64,000 nt of DNA from positions 145,354,419 to 145,418,418 of the forward strand of contig OZ020611.1 in the NCBI GenBank assembly GCA_963971575.1. The letters run 5' to 3'. The position numbers were made by a program, and so were the translations under genes. The notes beneath the pieces were generated by a model. That model was not told the origin of the DNA, made no database searches, and saw only the letters and a list, made by a program, of their open reading frames with translations. This DNA is from Liopterus haemorrhoidalis. Taxonomy: Eukaryota > Arthropoda > Insecta > Coleoptera > Dytiscidae. Shown one piece after another: positions 26,101-41,100 of this stretch (the stretch's first letter is position 1; each line of letters starts with the position of its first letter).

Positions 26101-29100
26101 GACGCGGGATATTTTGTGGAAATTTGGGACTGTCCCGACAAAAACTACGCAGATGGTCACTCTACGTATAGCTTTAGAAGTTTGTTCACTAGCTAGGACA
26201 TTTTCTAGAAATTGATTCTTAATTTGGATGATTATTTTGACTTACAAAGAAAGTCGCTGGTTGCCAAAGCGTATTTTAACGAAACGGCATTAAACTAAGT
26301 GTAGTTTTAACCCTTTACCGCATAGTGTGCCATATATGGCATATTCCGATTTTTATTTTTTATTTTACTTTTAAAACTGAATCAGAACTTTACTTCATGA
26401 TCCTGCAGTATCTCAAGTAATGGGCTGCAATAGATTTGAGGATATCAAGCGGAATTTGCACAACGATAACTCTGAATTTATTGAGAAAGGACAACTAGAA
26501 GATACGACCTTTTCTTTCAAAAATTTGAGAGCGACTGCTTTTAATCCCTAACGAAAAACACCTAACAATTGACGAGCAAATAATACGGAATAATTTTCTT
26601 TTGTAACATCATGTAGAATCATTATGTTTCATGTATGGCACAAACCCTATTTTCATAAAAATAATAATTAATATTTTAAATATATTTTGTTAATAAATTT
26701 TTCTATCAATAAGAACCAATAAGGCCCATGAATTATTTCAGCCAAAAATAAAAATTCATGCAGTAAAGGGTTAACTAGAATTTCACTGAAGTTTCTTCCC
26801 GTTATCATCGTTTTCTCGCTAATGTAATGTGTCTTCATTGATACAAGGCATTAGCTTCAAATAAATTACACTGTCCCGTCTCCATAATACTTTGCAATGT
26901 TGTTTTATTGCACTGATTATTGAAAAATCACGGTTTTGACACAATTTTTCAGTAGTTTATGAAGGATGAAAGCGTGATGAACTTCAATGAATTTAAAAAA
27001 TTGGTAGTCAGGTATTTCATAAAGTATCGTTTACGCGATGATTATTTTGGAACGGAGGGAGTATATTATGACAATTATGGGTGCACGAAACAGAAAATTT
27101 TAATGTGAAGTATGATTTATTGGCAAAATTCGCGTCAAAACAGTGTTTTTGCACTAATAAATATTATAAATACTGTTAGATTGGTATCGTTTCATTTAAT
27201 AACAAATTATATCACATAGAAACTATAGTGAAAGAAAAGCTATAAAGTAACCTGTAATAAAATTTGAAAGAAAATGTGTGACAAGGTTAGGTCATAAGTC
27301 ATAATTTATATTTGCAAGCTGTTATTAATGAATACGGTAAAAAATTAAAATTTTAAACTCAATCATAATCAAAAACTTATTTAGATTTCTGATTAGTTCC
27401 TTTGACAGCTTTCTTTTAAAAATTGCTTTATTTACTCAAGGAGGCCAATATAAATATTTCGCTAATTATTATAATTTTTATTTGAATGTATATTGTTATA
27501 AAAGAAGGTTATGACAGTAATTTTGGATAAAAATTAAAGGACTGACCAGAATGGCATGGAAAATATCATACTATCAGTTTTCTTTATATGTTCATTTCGA
27601 CGAGCAAATATTAGATACTTTGTAAAATACAAGTAAAGTCTAGATAAAAGAAATAGAAATATAATGCTTGTACTCATTCATCAATGTTTTACCTTACATA
27701 CATTCTAATCTACCTATAGAGGAGAAAGTCCTAATATGGGGAGCCCTTTTGTTTTTCCTCGATGATTTTTTAAGTTTTTGAAGAAATGATTTTAGATTTA
27801 GCATACATCTAGCCCAAAGACTCATATACAATATTCAAAATTGCATTGTTTGGAAAAGTAGAAAAATAATGTGATTTAAAGCCAACAATGAAAATTTGTA
27901 AAATGTTCGAATCAGGATTGAGTGTATGAAATACACTCCCATTAAAAATTGGGTAGTTCAAAATAAATTTTATTTTTGTTTAAGATACAAACTCAAAGTA
28001 AAAGTTTAACAATTGGTTACTGACAAAAATCATATTCATATGAATCTTTTTCTGTTCCGGAGTATTCATTGGTCATGTGTCCACATATTGCACATTAGGC
28101 ATCGAACCCAAAGCTCGCCCCTTTGACCCAGGAAAAAACAACCGTCACAAAACATGTAAGCAGCATCTTCATCATCCAGACTTTGTTGCCCTACTTCATC
28201 AACGTCTATGTCGTTGTTAGCTGGAAAAAAATGTTTAATATGCCCTAATATGACTGTTTGATTTTTTTGAGATAAATGGGTGTATTCTGTGAGAAATGCG
28301 TTAAAATTAGCGTCAGGTTAATATTTTTATTTTAACTCCATGTCTAACGTCATCAAAAATGCTATTCTGTAAGAGCATTTGTTAAGGTAAGCGTTAATAC
28401 AATATTTGTTAACGCGAGGCGCTAACTCACCCTCTAGAGAGGCTAATATTAACTACACGCGCATGCGCTGTTACGTTGAATTTTAACAGGAGTATTTATT
28501 TAGTCAAATGCCAAGATAATCTTATCCTAATATTTCGGTGTTGAATTAAATATTCAGTGTCGAAATTTATTTTTAAAATGGAGCAGAAATGTTTGGTCCT
28601 GTGATACTTATTATAACTGGTTTCCACAGTGTATTAAAAAATATATAACTTTATTCAACTTTTTTTTAGTCAATTTATATACTACATTGTATTATAAAGT
28701 TTATCTAATTTTTTAATAATATGTGAATTATATGTTAATTCTATTTTTAAAAAGGTATTCGGTGATATTAATTATTAAATTTGATTTATTGCGCTATTTC
28801 TACCCTGGAATAACACTGTTGTGATCGTCATTATCAATCTCATCAATTGTTTCTTCAAATAATACACCATTAAAATGTACTGCGATATTTTGAAACACGG
28901 CGGAGGCATAAGTGAAGATTTGTAGCTTTCAGAGAAAGACTTACTGTAAAGAATTCACTTTAAAAGTAATAGAAAGTTGATTAATATTCATACCGTCTTG
29001 TGTTTTATTATTATTATTTTTTTTTAAATAACATGATATTTACTTAAATAGGATCAGCCATTTTTGCAAACTAAACACTAGCGTTAACTTTTAAAGCCAC

Positions 29101-32100
29101 CGTTTCGGTAGGCGCTTATTATAGAACGTTAACTGGCTATTTTAACGCCGCCGCGATATAATTTTAACACATATATGTTTAGCGAATAGCATTTAGGTTA
29201 AAAATGGTGTAAAAAAAATTAACGTCAGTTTCTGACGCTAAGATTTTAACATTATGCTTAGAGAATAGACCCGTCAGTGAGGCAGTAGCTCCTAGTAACA
29301 TAATATACCTCGATCACAATACAGCAGCTTCAAGTATAAATCATTTTCTGTCATTTTTCGGAAGCGGAGAGTGATAATCTTGCCCATTCTTACAACAAAA
29401 ACTTATCTTAATAAAATAATCAAAAATAACCAAACACATTTACTGTAACTCGTTTCTTACGGAACAAAAACTCAACTGCACTAAATTTGTAAAATTGTTA
29501 AAACGAAAGATAGGCGTGTGTTAATCTATTGCCAAAAGATGGTGTTAGCTACATTAGTAGATTTTCTTTGGGAGCCCATATTAAATGCAGGGCCCACATT
29601 AGGACCTTCTCTAAGATTGTCACTTTTTTATCTACCTGATAAAATAATTATGATAATTATGATTTTTCTTATGTGATTTATGTGTTTGTCTGTACGGTAT
29701 AAATTATAGCCAAACTGCTGAACATAGAAAGTTGAAAATTTGCTTATATATTGCTATTATAAATGCTATATATTTGCTTATAATAACTCTTTGACCCAAA
29801 TATATAACCATAATAATTAGTTTTTAAAAAATTATTTTGGGGTATCAAACAAAAAATATTTTTTTAAATTCCTTTTTTTTTAACAATATTTTTGACAAAA
29901 ATGTGCTAAAAAAATCTTGCCCCGCACCCTATAACCCAAAAAGGTTAAACTAAAAATCTAAAAATATATATAGGTAATGTGCATTGATCTGATCCGGAAA
30001 CGTACGAGAGGAATTTTTGATCAGATTGCGTGTTTGGAAAATGTTGCAGTTTTTGTATTTTTGACAAAATTAATTTTTTGTATTTGTGGCTAAGGTAGTA
30101 TATGTCTCATTTAATTAGAAATATGATAAAAAAGTTTTAACAGCTGATAATCGAGTTTATGTGTGGAACGAGCCTGCAGGCGGAGTGCGTACTGTTATAC
30201 GCCATGATTCAACCGATTGTTTGAATTAGTTTAGTTTTTTGTTTTTAAGATATCAAATAATAATAAATCCTTTTAATTAGTGAAATACTCCTAAATACCA
30301 TTAAATACTCAAATAACACATTGTTAATAGTGAAAAATACGTTTATGAAATTGAAAAAATGAAGCCATTTATCAATATATTTTTTAATAATTTAAGACTT
30401 TTTTAATTTAAATTTTACTGTGGTGAAATTTTTGCAAATTACTCAATTTTAGTTTTAAAAAATCAGCTGTGGCCACCACAGGACCGACCACCATCATAAA
30501 GTACTTATATAAATTACATTCTAGCAGCAGAGTAGAAATAACTTGACCTAATATTTTCTAACAGAGATATTATTTATCATGACCATGGAAACGTTACATA
30601 TAAATATGAAAAAATTGAGACTTGGAAAAAATTTCGAAAAATTTTACAGAAATTATACGATATTTTTCGTTTTATCAAAAAACGTCTCAAATAAAAGTTA
30701 TTAGTTATTGCTTTTATAGCAACTTTTGTTTAATAAATTTTTTCGAGATATTTTTCTGTTCTGAATTATTCGCAAAAATCTTAAAATCGACACGAGTAAA
30801 CTCCCATTTTTAGTCAACCGATTTTTACCAAAAGTTGATCAACTCGGCACGAGTTGATGGCAGAAGCTTAAATATGAAGTTTCATAAAAATCAAATTTGC
30901 TCTGCACGTGTACACAGACAGACGGACAGACGGACAGACAGACGGACAGACAGACAGACGGACAGACAGACGGACAGACAGACAGACCGACAGACATCAT
31001 GCTAAAAATATTCAAAACGTTATGTAGGGACCTCAATTCGTGGAGATCCATCGAAATCTCGAAACGTCAAAATTGGTATGATCACAATACCTTCCTTATA
31101 TATGTTGGCGGTCGGTGAAAAATAAATGGAAACTCTTAGTATTCAAATAATGAATTAAAATGATTATCAAAAAACTTTTTATCAAAAAAATATTCTTAGT
31201 CATCCAGCCTTATGTTGGCTTCTTATATTTATTAAATACCTACTAAAACCCTGAAATGTGTGAAATTTCACACTTCACATCAATTTTTTCTGTTTTATTT
31301 GCTTTTACAATTTGTTTTTCGATTTCCTTCTTATGCTGTTATATAATTATTCCTTATTTCTGTCCTAATTTCTGCTCTCAATTTGATATTTAAATATAAT
31401 GTTTTTCTGTGACTTCTTTATATTATTTATGATAATTTTCTTCCTTAAGAACCTATATATTAATCTTTATTAAATTTATTTTTAATTTAATTTAATCAAT
31501 TTTAGCGACTTTACGGTCCAAAAACAAAGAGTAAACCTCAAGTGCCAAGTGATGGTGGAAGCGAAACCAAAAACAAGGGCGCAACAGAAAAACCACCAAA
31601 AGATGATTCAGTCCTTTGCAACGATGCTTCCTTCGACACAATCTTCAACTCTAAAGATGGTGAAACATATGTGTTTAAGGGAGCCAATTATTGGAAACTC
31701 ACAGATGAAAGTGTTGCTGATGGATATCCTAAACCTATCTCATCCACTTGGCCAGGATTACCACCAAATATTGATGCTGCCTTTACTTACAAAAATGGAA
31801 AGACATACTTCTTCAAAGGGAAACAATATTGGAGATATGTTGGAAGTAAAATGGATGGAGCTTATCCAAAAGATATTAGTGATGGATTTACTGGTATTCC
31901 TGATAATGTTGATGCTGCCATGGTTTGGAGTGGAAATGGAAAGATTTACTTCTTCAAAGGTAAGACAATTTATGTTTTTTAATTTTTAAGATTTCGTCGG
32001 TAAAACCAAGAATCGCTCATGCTGTCACTCATGCGTCTGTCTGTATGGTAGAAATTGTGGTCAAACAGCTACATCTAGAGAGTTGAAATTTGGACTGCAT

Positions 32101-35100
32101 ATACAAAGTTTCAACACGTATATGCAAAAAATATTGAGACTCGAATTGACACATACAAGGGCTACCTTTTAAGTTTTTACAAAAACTAAGAAAGAAAAAA
32201 CAATTTTTTTTTGAATAAACTATTTTATTGCTTTTCAAAATATTCGCCTCTAAGATTCATACACTTTTGCATGCGTTCAAACCAATTCTTGAAACATTTT
32301 TTCCACTCTGAAGTTGGTATCTCTAAAACATGGTTTTCGAAGACTTCAACAGCTTCTTGAGGTGATGAAAATCGCTGTCCACGCATTTTTTGTTTGACAT
32401 TGAGGAACAAAAAAGCCGTTAGGGGAGAAATCAGGTGAATACGGGCAATGAGGCATTAATTAGATGTTTTTCTCCTTCAAATAATCAATTGTTTGACGTG
32501 CTGTGTGGGAGCTTGCATTGTCATGATGAAGAATGATGCGACATTTTGGTTGTTTTTCATGTCCAGTACAACCGAAGAAACAAGCGAACATTTTCTTGGA
32601 AGGGCTTCGTGAACGAACAACTTTTGTGGGTTTCGGTTCATTTTGGAAGACCCAAACAGTGGATTGTTGCTTAGTTTCCGGTTCACATGAATAAATCCAA
32701 GTTTCGTCACCTGTAACGATGTTGTATATGGATCTTGCAGTACCTAGGTTGATTTTTTTAGCATTCCCTTACACCGATCAACACGATCATTTTTTTGAGC
32801 TTCGGTCAAATTATGCGGAATCCATCGGGAACAGATCTTTTTCTAAATGTTCATGCAAAATCGAATGTACTGCAGTATGCGATATGCCAAACGATACCTC
32901 TATCTCACGGTAAGTCACATGCCGATCTTCTTCGATTATTTTGCGTACAGCATCGATGTTTTATCACAACCAATTTTGGTCAACCTTCACGAGATTTATC
33001 CTGATAGACGCACGACCACGACGAAATTCTGCAAACCAATTGTAAACAGACTTTTCTGATGGTGCTTCATTACCAAAAGATGAACGGAGCGAATCTATAC
33101 ATTGGTGTTGAGTTAGGTCTTTATTAAAATCGTAAAAAAACATCCAACGAAAACCTTCACGAGTAATATGCATTTTTTCACAAACTAGTTTTTTTTAACG
33201 TTCACTGTCAACAAACTATTCGGTCAATTTATAAGCTGCCAATGATTTCACACTAAAAAATGTCAAATTTGACGAATATAGTAATTACACATTCCAATAT
33301 TGCCATCTAGTGGTCGTTTGTAAAAACATAATAGGTAACCCTCCTAATTATAGTTCAATTTTTATAAGAACAATATGATGCCACAAATATTTGACTATTA
33401 CCTTTACATAATACGTAAGAATACTTATTACCGTAATATCATAACAAAAAGCCACTGGTTCATGGTCATCCTCAAAGAGACTGATCCACAATCAGGAAAT
33501 ATAAATTTACATGTCACATTTCTTCTTAAATTTTTTATAGTTACCTGTAAACAATGTGTATTTGTGGTTAATGTTATGAAATTTTGATAACATTTTAAAT
33601 ATTAGTTATTGGTTTGACTAAGAGAAGAATCACTTGTGATTAGGTATTGTATCAAAACAAACACAGCAAATTCCCCAGAGATAAGGATGTGAATAACCAC
33701 ATTTACTAATACTAGAGATAATGATATACGCAGTTTTCTTGAAAAATTCTGGGTGTAGGTTAACAAAAAAACATTTTTATTATCATCAGCCAATAAATGT
33801 CCTGTGGCAGAAACTTTATAAAAATAACGTATGGAAACATTACGGAGATAACAAGTATCTTATACAAAACTAACCATTTTAAATTAAATTAGTATCATTC
33901 TATATATCAAATTCTGCACCGAATTTTTTTCTATCTAATAGAATATTTTTATATGTAGAAAAAATTGTTGTATAAATTTTTTTGTTCAATAACTTAGTTT
34001 TGTTTAGAAATGTTTAAGTAATACAACAATGTTTTCGACCTGTTTATAGTTTACAACCTACGTCGAAAAATAGTATTCTTAATGATAATGGATTGCCACA
34101 TGGTCAGGGCCGTCTTAGGCCATGCAGGGGCCCTTGGGCACAAATAGTTTGGGGCCCTTTTAGAAAGTCAGAAAAAATGTGAATGAATACATCAATATGT
34201 ATTTTATTTACTGATTTTATTGGTTATTATGGTTAGCTTTATATACTTCAAATATAAATGAAGTGATTACTATTTTGAGAATTGGACTTACGTTAATTAT
34301 GATGATTCTTCCGGGATTTCTGTTGTGCAAAATCTTCTATTATGTCCTCAAAGTCTAATTTTTGAACGATATCATTTTGTATGTACATGATTGACAAATT
34401 AGTAAGTCGTTCTTATAACATAGTCGTTAGTACTTAATTTTTTATTATTTTAAACTGTGAAAATAAGCGCTTTCCACTACAATTAGTGACCATTAAGCAA
34501 ACGAATATGCTTGTATAGCAACTTCCACATTCGGGAAAATGTCTTCTAATTTATCTGCTTTTATTAGAGTATGTAAGGCTGAGATAATCAAGTCCGCCGA
34601 TTCATTTGCAAGGTTTTTTATTAAAAGTAGTAAAATTGTAGTAAAATTGCACTAAAAATTGAGCTCCTCTTTTTTCCGTGTACACGATGACCTCGGCATT
34701 TTGAGGCCCCTATCAAGCTGTGGACCCTGGGATCGTGCCTCCTGTGCCCTTATGGAAAAGACGGAACTGCACATGATATACATTTTCTTTACGAAAATTA
34801 AATCATATTTATCCTCAGCACCTACATTGAGAATCAGGACAGATTCAAGATGAAAACTTTCATCAACTTATTTCTAATTCTTTTGCAAGATTCTCCTAAT
34901 TGCCTGCTAAGTTCTTATTTACCATTCTTACTTCTTTCATCCACACTACATACTCTATCCACTATAATTGCCCACCTACCATTCCTGTATGATATTCATG
35001 GAGTACAGGTCTTTTTTTCCCATTTACTTTTCTGCCTCTGTCTCAGGGTATATAAACAATGTATGTGCATGTATTAAATTTCATTTTCATAATAGACACT

Positions 35101-38100
35101 TGACAAAATAATATTTTTAGGTACTAAATTCTGGAGATTCGACCCACTTCAAAGACCGCCAGTTAAGAGCACATATCCCAAACCAGTGTCCAACTGGGAA
35201 GGAGTTCCAGACAATCTAGATGGCGCCTTCCAATATACGAATGGATACACGTATTTCTTCAAGAAGGGAACGTATTACAGATTTAACGATAGGAATTTCG
35301 CGGTAAGTGCCACTTAACCACCGAATTTATACAAATAAAGATAATATGTTGAATCACAGATTACAAATGAGATTAGTTTTGATAAAAATATCTTCGTCAC
35401 TAGGTACTTGATAGGATCTTGATGGGTTAATTGAAGAAAACTGAGTTAATTATTTTTTCAGGTGGAAACTGTAAACCCAGCTTTCCCACGATCAACAGCG
35501 TGGTGGTGGTTCGGATGCAAGACTGCACCTCGAGGTACTGTAGGTAATGAACTGACACGTAACCAGCTAACACTGGACGACACTGATAATGAGGCGGAGA
35601 GACATAAGCACGGGCAACATCAAGATGTTGATGACGTATTCGATTATGACTCAGGTGAGACTTATTTCAACTAATTACTGGCTGCAATTCGGTCCATGGT
35701 GAACTTTTGATTTTTATGTATATTATTTAACATTAATTTTGCTTTTTTACTTTATGCCATCTGATGTTTCATAGACGTAAGTAGTTAGTTACTGTGATAG
35801 TAGCATAGACATAGTTTAAATTATTTAACTGGAATGTTCTGAATGAAATAAAACAGTCTGGTTTAGATTAATTTCTTTAGGAAGGGAATAAGACTATGAA
35901 TATTATATATTATTTCTTGTCGCATATTAACATTGACAGTTAAGTCTTACTGTTTGATTTTGGAAATAAGCAGAAAACGGACGAAATATTCCCAATCTTT
36001 AAAATATAATTCACTGTCACTGTCTTTATCAGTGGTTTGTATTATAAATTTATAGACTACCTAGGCTTACCATAAATACTATCAGGCGCAAATAGCTATC
36101 GTTGCTGTGCGTGAATTTCACTGTATTCAGTGAAATTCCACAAGATACTTAAGGATAAGCATTAATAATTGAGTTAAAGTAAAGTTTAGGATAAGGTAAA
36201 TTTAAAGAGATTCTTTCTTTTACAAATTATTGTCTTGTCACTAGACGTACATTTTGGCTAAGAAATAGCCATTTTCAGTAGCTGAATAAAACTGAGAGTT
36301 TTTACTGCCTCAGTTTTATTCAGCTACTGAAGATGTCTACCTCGTAGCCGAAATGTACGTCTAGTGACAGTAAAATAATTTGTGTAAGTAAAGAATCTCT
36401 TTAAGTTTACCTTATGCTTAAAGATATTTTAATTTGATTTCAGTATATAATATATAAGATGTTAAATAAACTATAAACTATATCAATTGGTTTTTAAAAT
36501 TCCCACCTCTGGCCGTTACACAGCTCTTCTGTTTCTGCGGCTAGTTGTCAATAGAATTACGGAGGCTTACTTGAAAAGATTTTCATGAAAATATATTTAA
36601 TATTTAAGAGGTTTTCAACCGCCAGAACGACGAGTGTATGCTACAAGTTCACGATCAGTTTGTGAAAAAGTGCCGACGATCCAGAGGGACCATTACCCTA
36701 CTTCAGTTATTGTTTGATGAGACAAGAGCTATGATGGTACCACTAAGCTTCATATTTTCGAGAAAGGGGTAAAAACCTCGGTCAGAGTCTACTAGGAAAC
36801 CGTGTTCAAGTCGATAGTTAAAGAACTGAACAAGTCTCTCTTCGCTGGTCACCAATGGAGTTTTTAACAAAATTTAGCGCCAGCGCATAAGACTACGCCG
36901 TACTATAATGTACCGGCCTTCATTTCTTCTGCGTATCAGCCCTTAAGTACGGTGGTTGGCAAACTTTTTTGATATTACCCCAAAATATATACTTGTGTAC
37001 GACGATATTACCCAAGTAGATCTGTTTATTGGGTTTTTATTACCCCAAATATTTTAATTTTTATCCCGTTTGGAGTAATGTACCCATGTTCCCCGACCAT
37101 TGATCTAGTAGTTGTGATCTCAACCCCCTGGACTAAAAATTGTAGTCTATACTTCAGGACATTACCTGCCAAAAGAGATTCCCTAATATCGTCTGAAGCT
37201 CTCTCTGATTAAGGCAGTGGAGGGATATCCCGTAGAAGCTCTTTGTAATTCTATTGACCAGTGGCCGCAGAGGCTTAAGAGCTGTGTATTGGCAAAAGGT
37301 GGTCATTTTGAAAACTGATTGGTGTTTCTTGTTTAAGATGCATCTATGTATTAGGTAGTAAAATAAAATAAAAATATCTTTAAGCATCTTATGGAATTTC
37401 ATTAAAAACTTTGTGACATGATTTATAGTAAGATTAGGTATAATATTGACTGCTTTCAGACATAATGATAAGAAATTCTAATGAGTTTTGCATATTTCTT
37501 CTGCGCCTTTTAAATGTTCAGATGCTAAGATTCATTCATACTAGCTTCTTAGTAATAAACTCATAGACAAAACAAATTTAAAACACATTTATAATTGCTC
37601 TAATTTTCGTTAGTTCTATTTGTTGAATCCGAAGTTCTAATTTAGAACAAATATACCCCCGTTTCTATATTTTATTTACTGTTGTATTCAGAGCCGGATT
37701 TATACACAGGCAAACCTAGGTACTACCAAAAGGGGGTTTTTGAAGTTCCATCTTTAAAAATTATTTATGCTGTGCGGGAAAAGGGTGTAATATTTTCTGC
37801 CTAGGGGCGCAAATGAAACAAATCTGGCTTTGGTAGCTTTCGTAGTAATATGATAACAATTACATAAAATAATTGAATAAGATTTTTAAAAAAACATAAC
37901 AATTTTTAAGTGGCATTACCCAAATGAGATATTTCAAATTATTTAAATATATTAAATTTGAGGATACACTGAGATTTCTAAAAATTTAGCATCAAAAGAT
38001 TGGATATTTATCTCAAAATACAGAAGACCCATACATGGTGTCAACATACGAGTGAAATAAGTAGTGGGGATTCTAATCGTTGTTTCCTATACCCTTTTCA

Positions 38101-41100
38101 CACTAGATCTTTAAGATCGGATGTTAAAGTGAATGTATCTTTAAACGCTAATGTGAAACCGTACGGCCTCGTCCAAACACGACCGATGTTTAAGACAGAG
38201 ATCTGCGTCTTAAACTTCGTCCGCATTGCCAACTTAATTTCTATTATAAAAAAATACTCCTTGAATTTGTGCTGTCAACATTTTATATTATCATAAACAA
38301 GAATACTGTATTATATTGACGTTATAAGAAGTTTATACTTATTGTTATAATAAAATTATTTATTTTAATAATGTGTTTAATAAAATACAGAGCTACAATA
38401 ATTGAGATAAAATGTATCGACTTACATGTTAATACAGATGTAATATATTCTTTATTGTAGTGTCTTTATTGTATAATGAAATGCAATATCCTTATTTGCT
38501 TATAATAATTCAAAATGTGCGTCTGCGCAGACAGTTCAAAACTGGTAATTTCATGACGGTAACTTAAGGACAAAATTACTGTAGCTGATGACAGCACCAG
38601 AGATTTAAACATCAAGTGTGAAAGCATACCGATCTTAAACATCAGTGAACTTTAAGTTCACTCGTCTTAAAGATCTAGTGTGAAAAGGGTATTGGACACA
38701 GAACTACAGTCAAGTGCATAATACATACTGACGTTTTATATTATTATATTTGACTGGAGATTGTCTCTGTAGTATTATGTAGTAAGTGAGGCATTATTTT
38801 TTACAATCTATTGATACTTAAAATATCATGAGTTTGGATAAAGATGCAAAGACGTGGGAGGGGGGAGCTCTGGCCAATAAACAAGTAGACAAAGTGATTG
38901 TCAAGTATTCACATAAACCAAGCAGCTGCGTTTCTACACGTTTGCTGTCCGACTGTGACGGGTGGTATTTAAGTTTATAAGCGTATCTAATAAGTATAAT
39001 TTACAAGTGTTAGAATGTGAACTGATACTTATTGCTTTGACTGTTCTCTTTATTTCTCATTGCTACCATATCTCTCTCTCTCTCTCTCTGCTCAATATTA
39101 AGTCAGCCCTGTCAAGAGATTTATGCCAAACTGTATGTAGCTGGTATCGCAACTTCATACGTTAGCCGAAACACGTAACTTCATGCAAGTATAATAATTA
39201 CCATTCAAAGAACAAATTCAGGGAATCAGGCAGAAGATTTGGCGTCATACTGCATATTCGGTTGAATATTTGATAATTAGTTTTGAATTACTTTTTAACT
39301 AACCAGCTAATCCTGGACAAGACAAGAGATAACACACGAGCCTGTTATAAAGGTGCTGCCTTCGAGTTTCAATAGGGTGTGGATGGCACAATTCAAGTCA
39401 ATCCCGATAAAAACTGCGAAGGTTAATTGGATAAGGACCCCTTTTTTACAAGTTGACGTTAAAATAAATAAAAGGACAATTTTAAAACAAACTTTTCTAT
39501 ATTATCATCCTTGGGTAGGTATTTGTCCCATCGTGACATACTGTTAAAAATTCATATAAGGTATAAATCCGACTCTTGCTTTGTTGGCACATATTTCCTG
39601 TTTCTTGCACTCAAGTTCTTCATGGATAATTGAGTGAGCTGTCTCAAATAAAATGTTCATATCTGCAGCAATGTTCTTTGCAGTTTTTCGCCGTCGTTCC
39701 GAATTATTTCCTCAATTCTTACTGTGTTCACAGTAGTTGTCGCCATTATGCTGTCCGACACTAATGTTTGTTCTTCTTATACCGATAATCTTGTACCTTT
39801 TTCACACATATTGAACGCTTATCAGCTGTTTATGAATTGCAGCATGAGGAACATGATTTGCCCATAAAATAGGAATAACGTTTTCTATACGTGATCATGT
39901 TTCAAGATGCATCATTTTAACTGGAGGTAGTCAGGCAATGGGTGTCAGGAACTCTCGTATGCAACAACTCATGATAGATAATAGAGAATGGAGACCAGTG
40001 TGTCCACCGACAAAACGTTTTCATTTGTGAAAGAGACTAATGGCCGGTTGCTAAAGTAAGAATTATCCCTAACTCAAGTTAAAATCATGTTTTTGTATGT
40101 TGTAGCATACAAAAACAAATGATTTTAACTTGAGTTAGAGAAAACTCTTACGTTCGCAACCCGCCATTAATATTGTTCGGAACTTTCTTTATTGATCATC
40201 CCTCGGACTCGTTCAAGTCCTTTGTGGATTTTTCAGATTTGAAAACGTTGCTGTAGAGTAACAATTGTTTAAAATCTTTTTTGTTCTATTCATTTTTTAA
40301 GATCTATGAATATTTTATGAAATATGAATGCCAATTAAAAAAAAATTGAAATATCTCTTATTATTTATGTTATAGCAAAAAAGTATATAACAAAAACTAT
40401 TCAAACACATTTTTTTTCTAATATTTTTTTTATCAATAGAATTCATATTTGAGAGCTGTGGGGGACGCCACATAAAAAACTAAATATTTTGAAATATCTC
40501 ACTAATTATTTCCATTACAACAAAAATAAATTAGGATCTAGGCTAGGTTTCTTTTTTCCAGTTAGAGCGGAACTAGATTTTGAAATCTAGTAACTTTCAG
40601 CGATTGAATGAAGCTTTTGACCATTTTATTTAATAAAAGCCCCATTCAATAGTTAAAAATTGAGCTCAAGACAACTTAAGATAAAAATCCCGTTTAGTTC
40701 CGCTTTAACGTTTGGGATGGACTTTAATTATATATATATTGTACAGAATTAAATTATAAAATAAATTTCGAATCTGCTACTTTGTAGATAATAAGTAAGT
40801 AAATCGTATATGGAATATTTTGGACTGTACAAATTTTATATATTTTTATAAAAAATAAACAATTTTAAAAAATTAAGTCAGTTTTTAAACATAATTCTTC
40901 TGTGATAATGAATTAAACCAGTGTTTCTCAACCTTAAATTTATGCGGACTATTAAACTTTTTTTTCACGAACCGGTGTAAATGTTAATTTAAATATAATT
41001 TTAATTTTAATTTTCCTTTAATTGTAAAATACTACAAATTTGCATTAAGACATACTTATATTTTTTAGTTATTTATCATAAAAATGTATAATTTTAAGTT

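Larger units (their letters stand above)
25093..31505 (+). other. MMP intron 3 (6.4 kb)
   Basis: GT-AG intron with an hAT, a piggyBac derivative, a family D element and a GACAGACG-type microsatellite. 27062-28296 and 29274-30900 show no gene. A solo Stowaway-like end (GGAACGGAGGGAG then TA) lies at 27049-27063 without a visible partner. Confidence 0.85.
31960..35120 (+). other. MMP intron 4 (3.2 kb)
   Basis: GT-AG intron made largely of a minus-strand mariner (32156-33344) and a family C copy interrupted by an hAT (34105-34769). Confidence 0.85.

Noticed and set aside
30839..31118. Ser-Val-Cys-Pro and Thr-Asp-Gly-Gln repeat proteins
   Set aside because: Frames across the CAGA/CGGA microsatellite; no exon signals.
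31542..31989. Second frame (31549-31989) overlapping MMP exon D
   Set aside because: Out of frame with the hemopexin reading and Met-rich because of codon usage; a shadow of the real exon.
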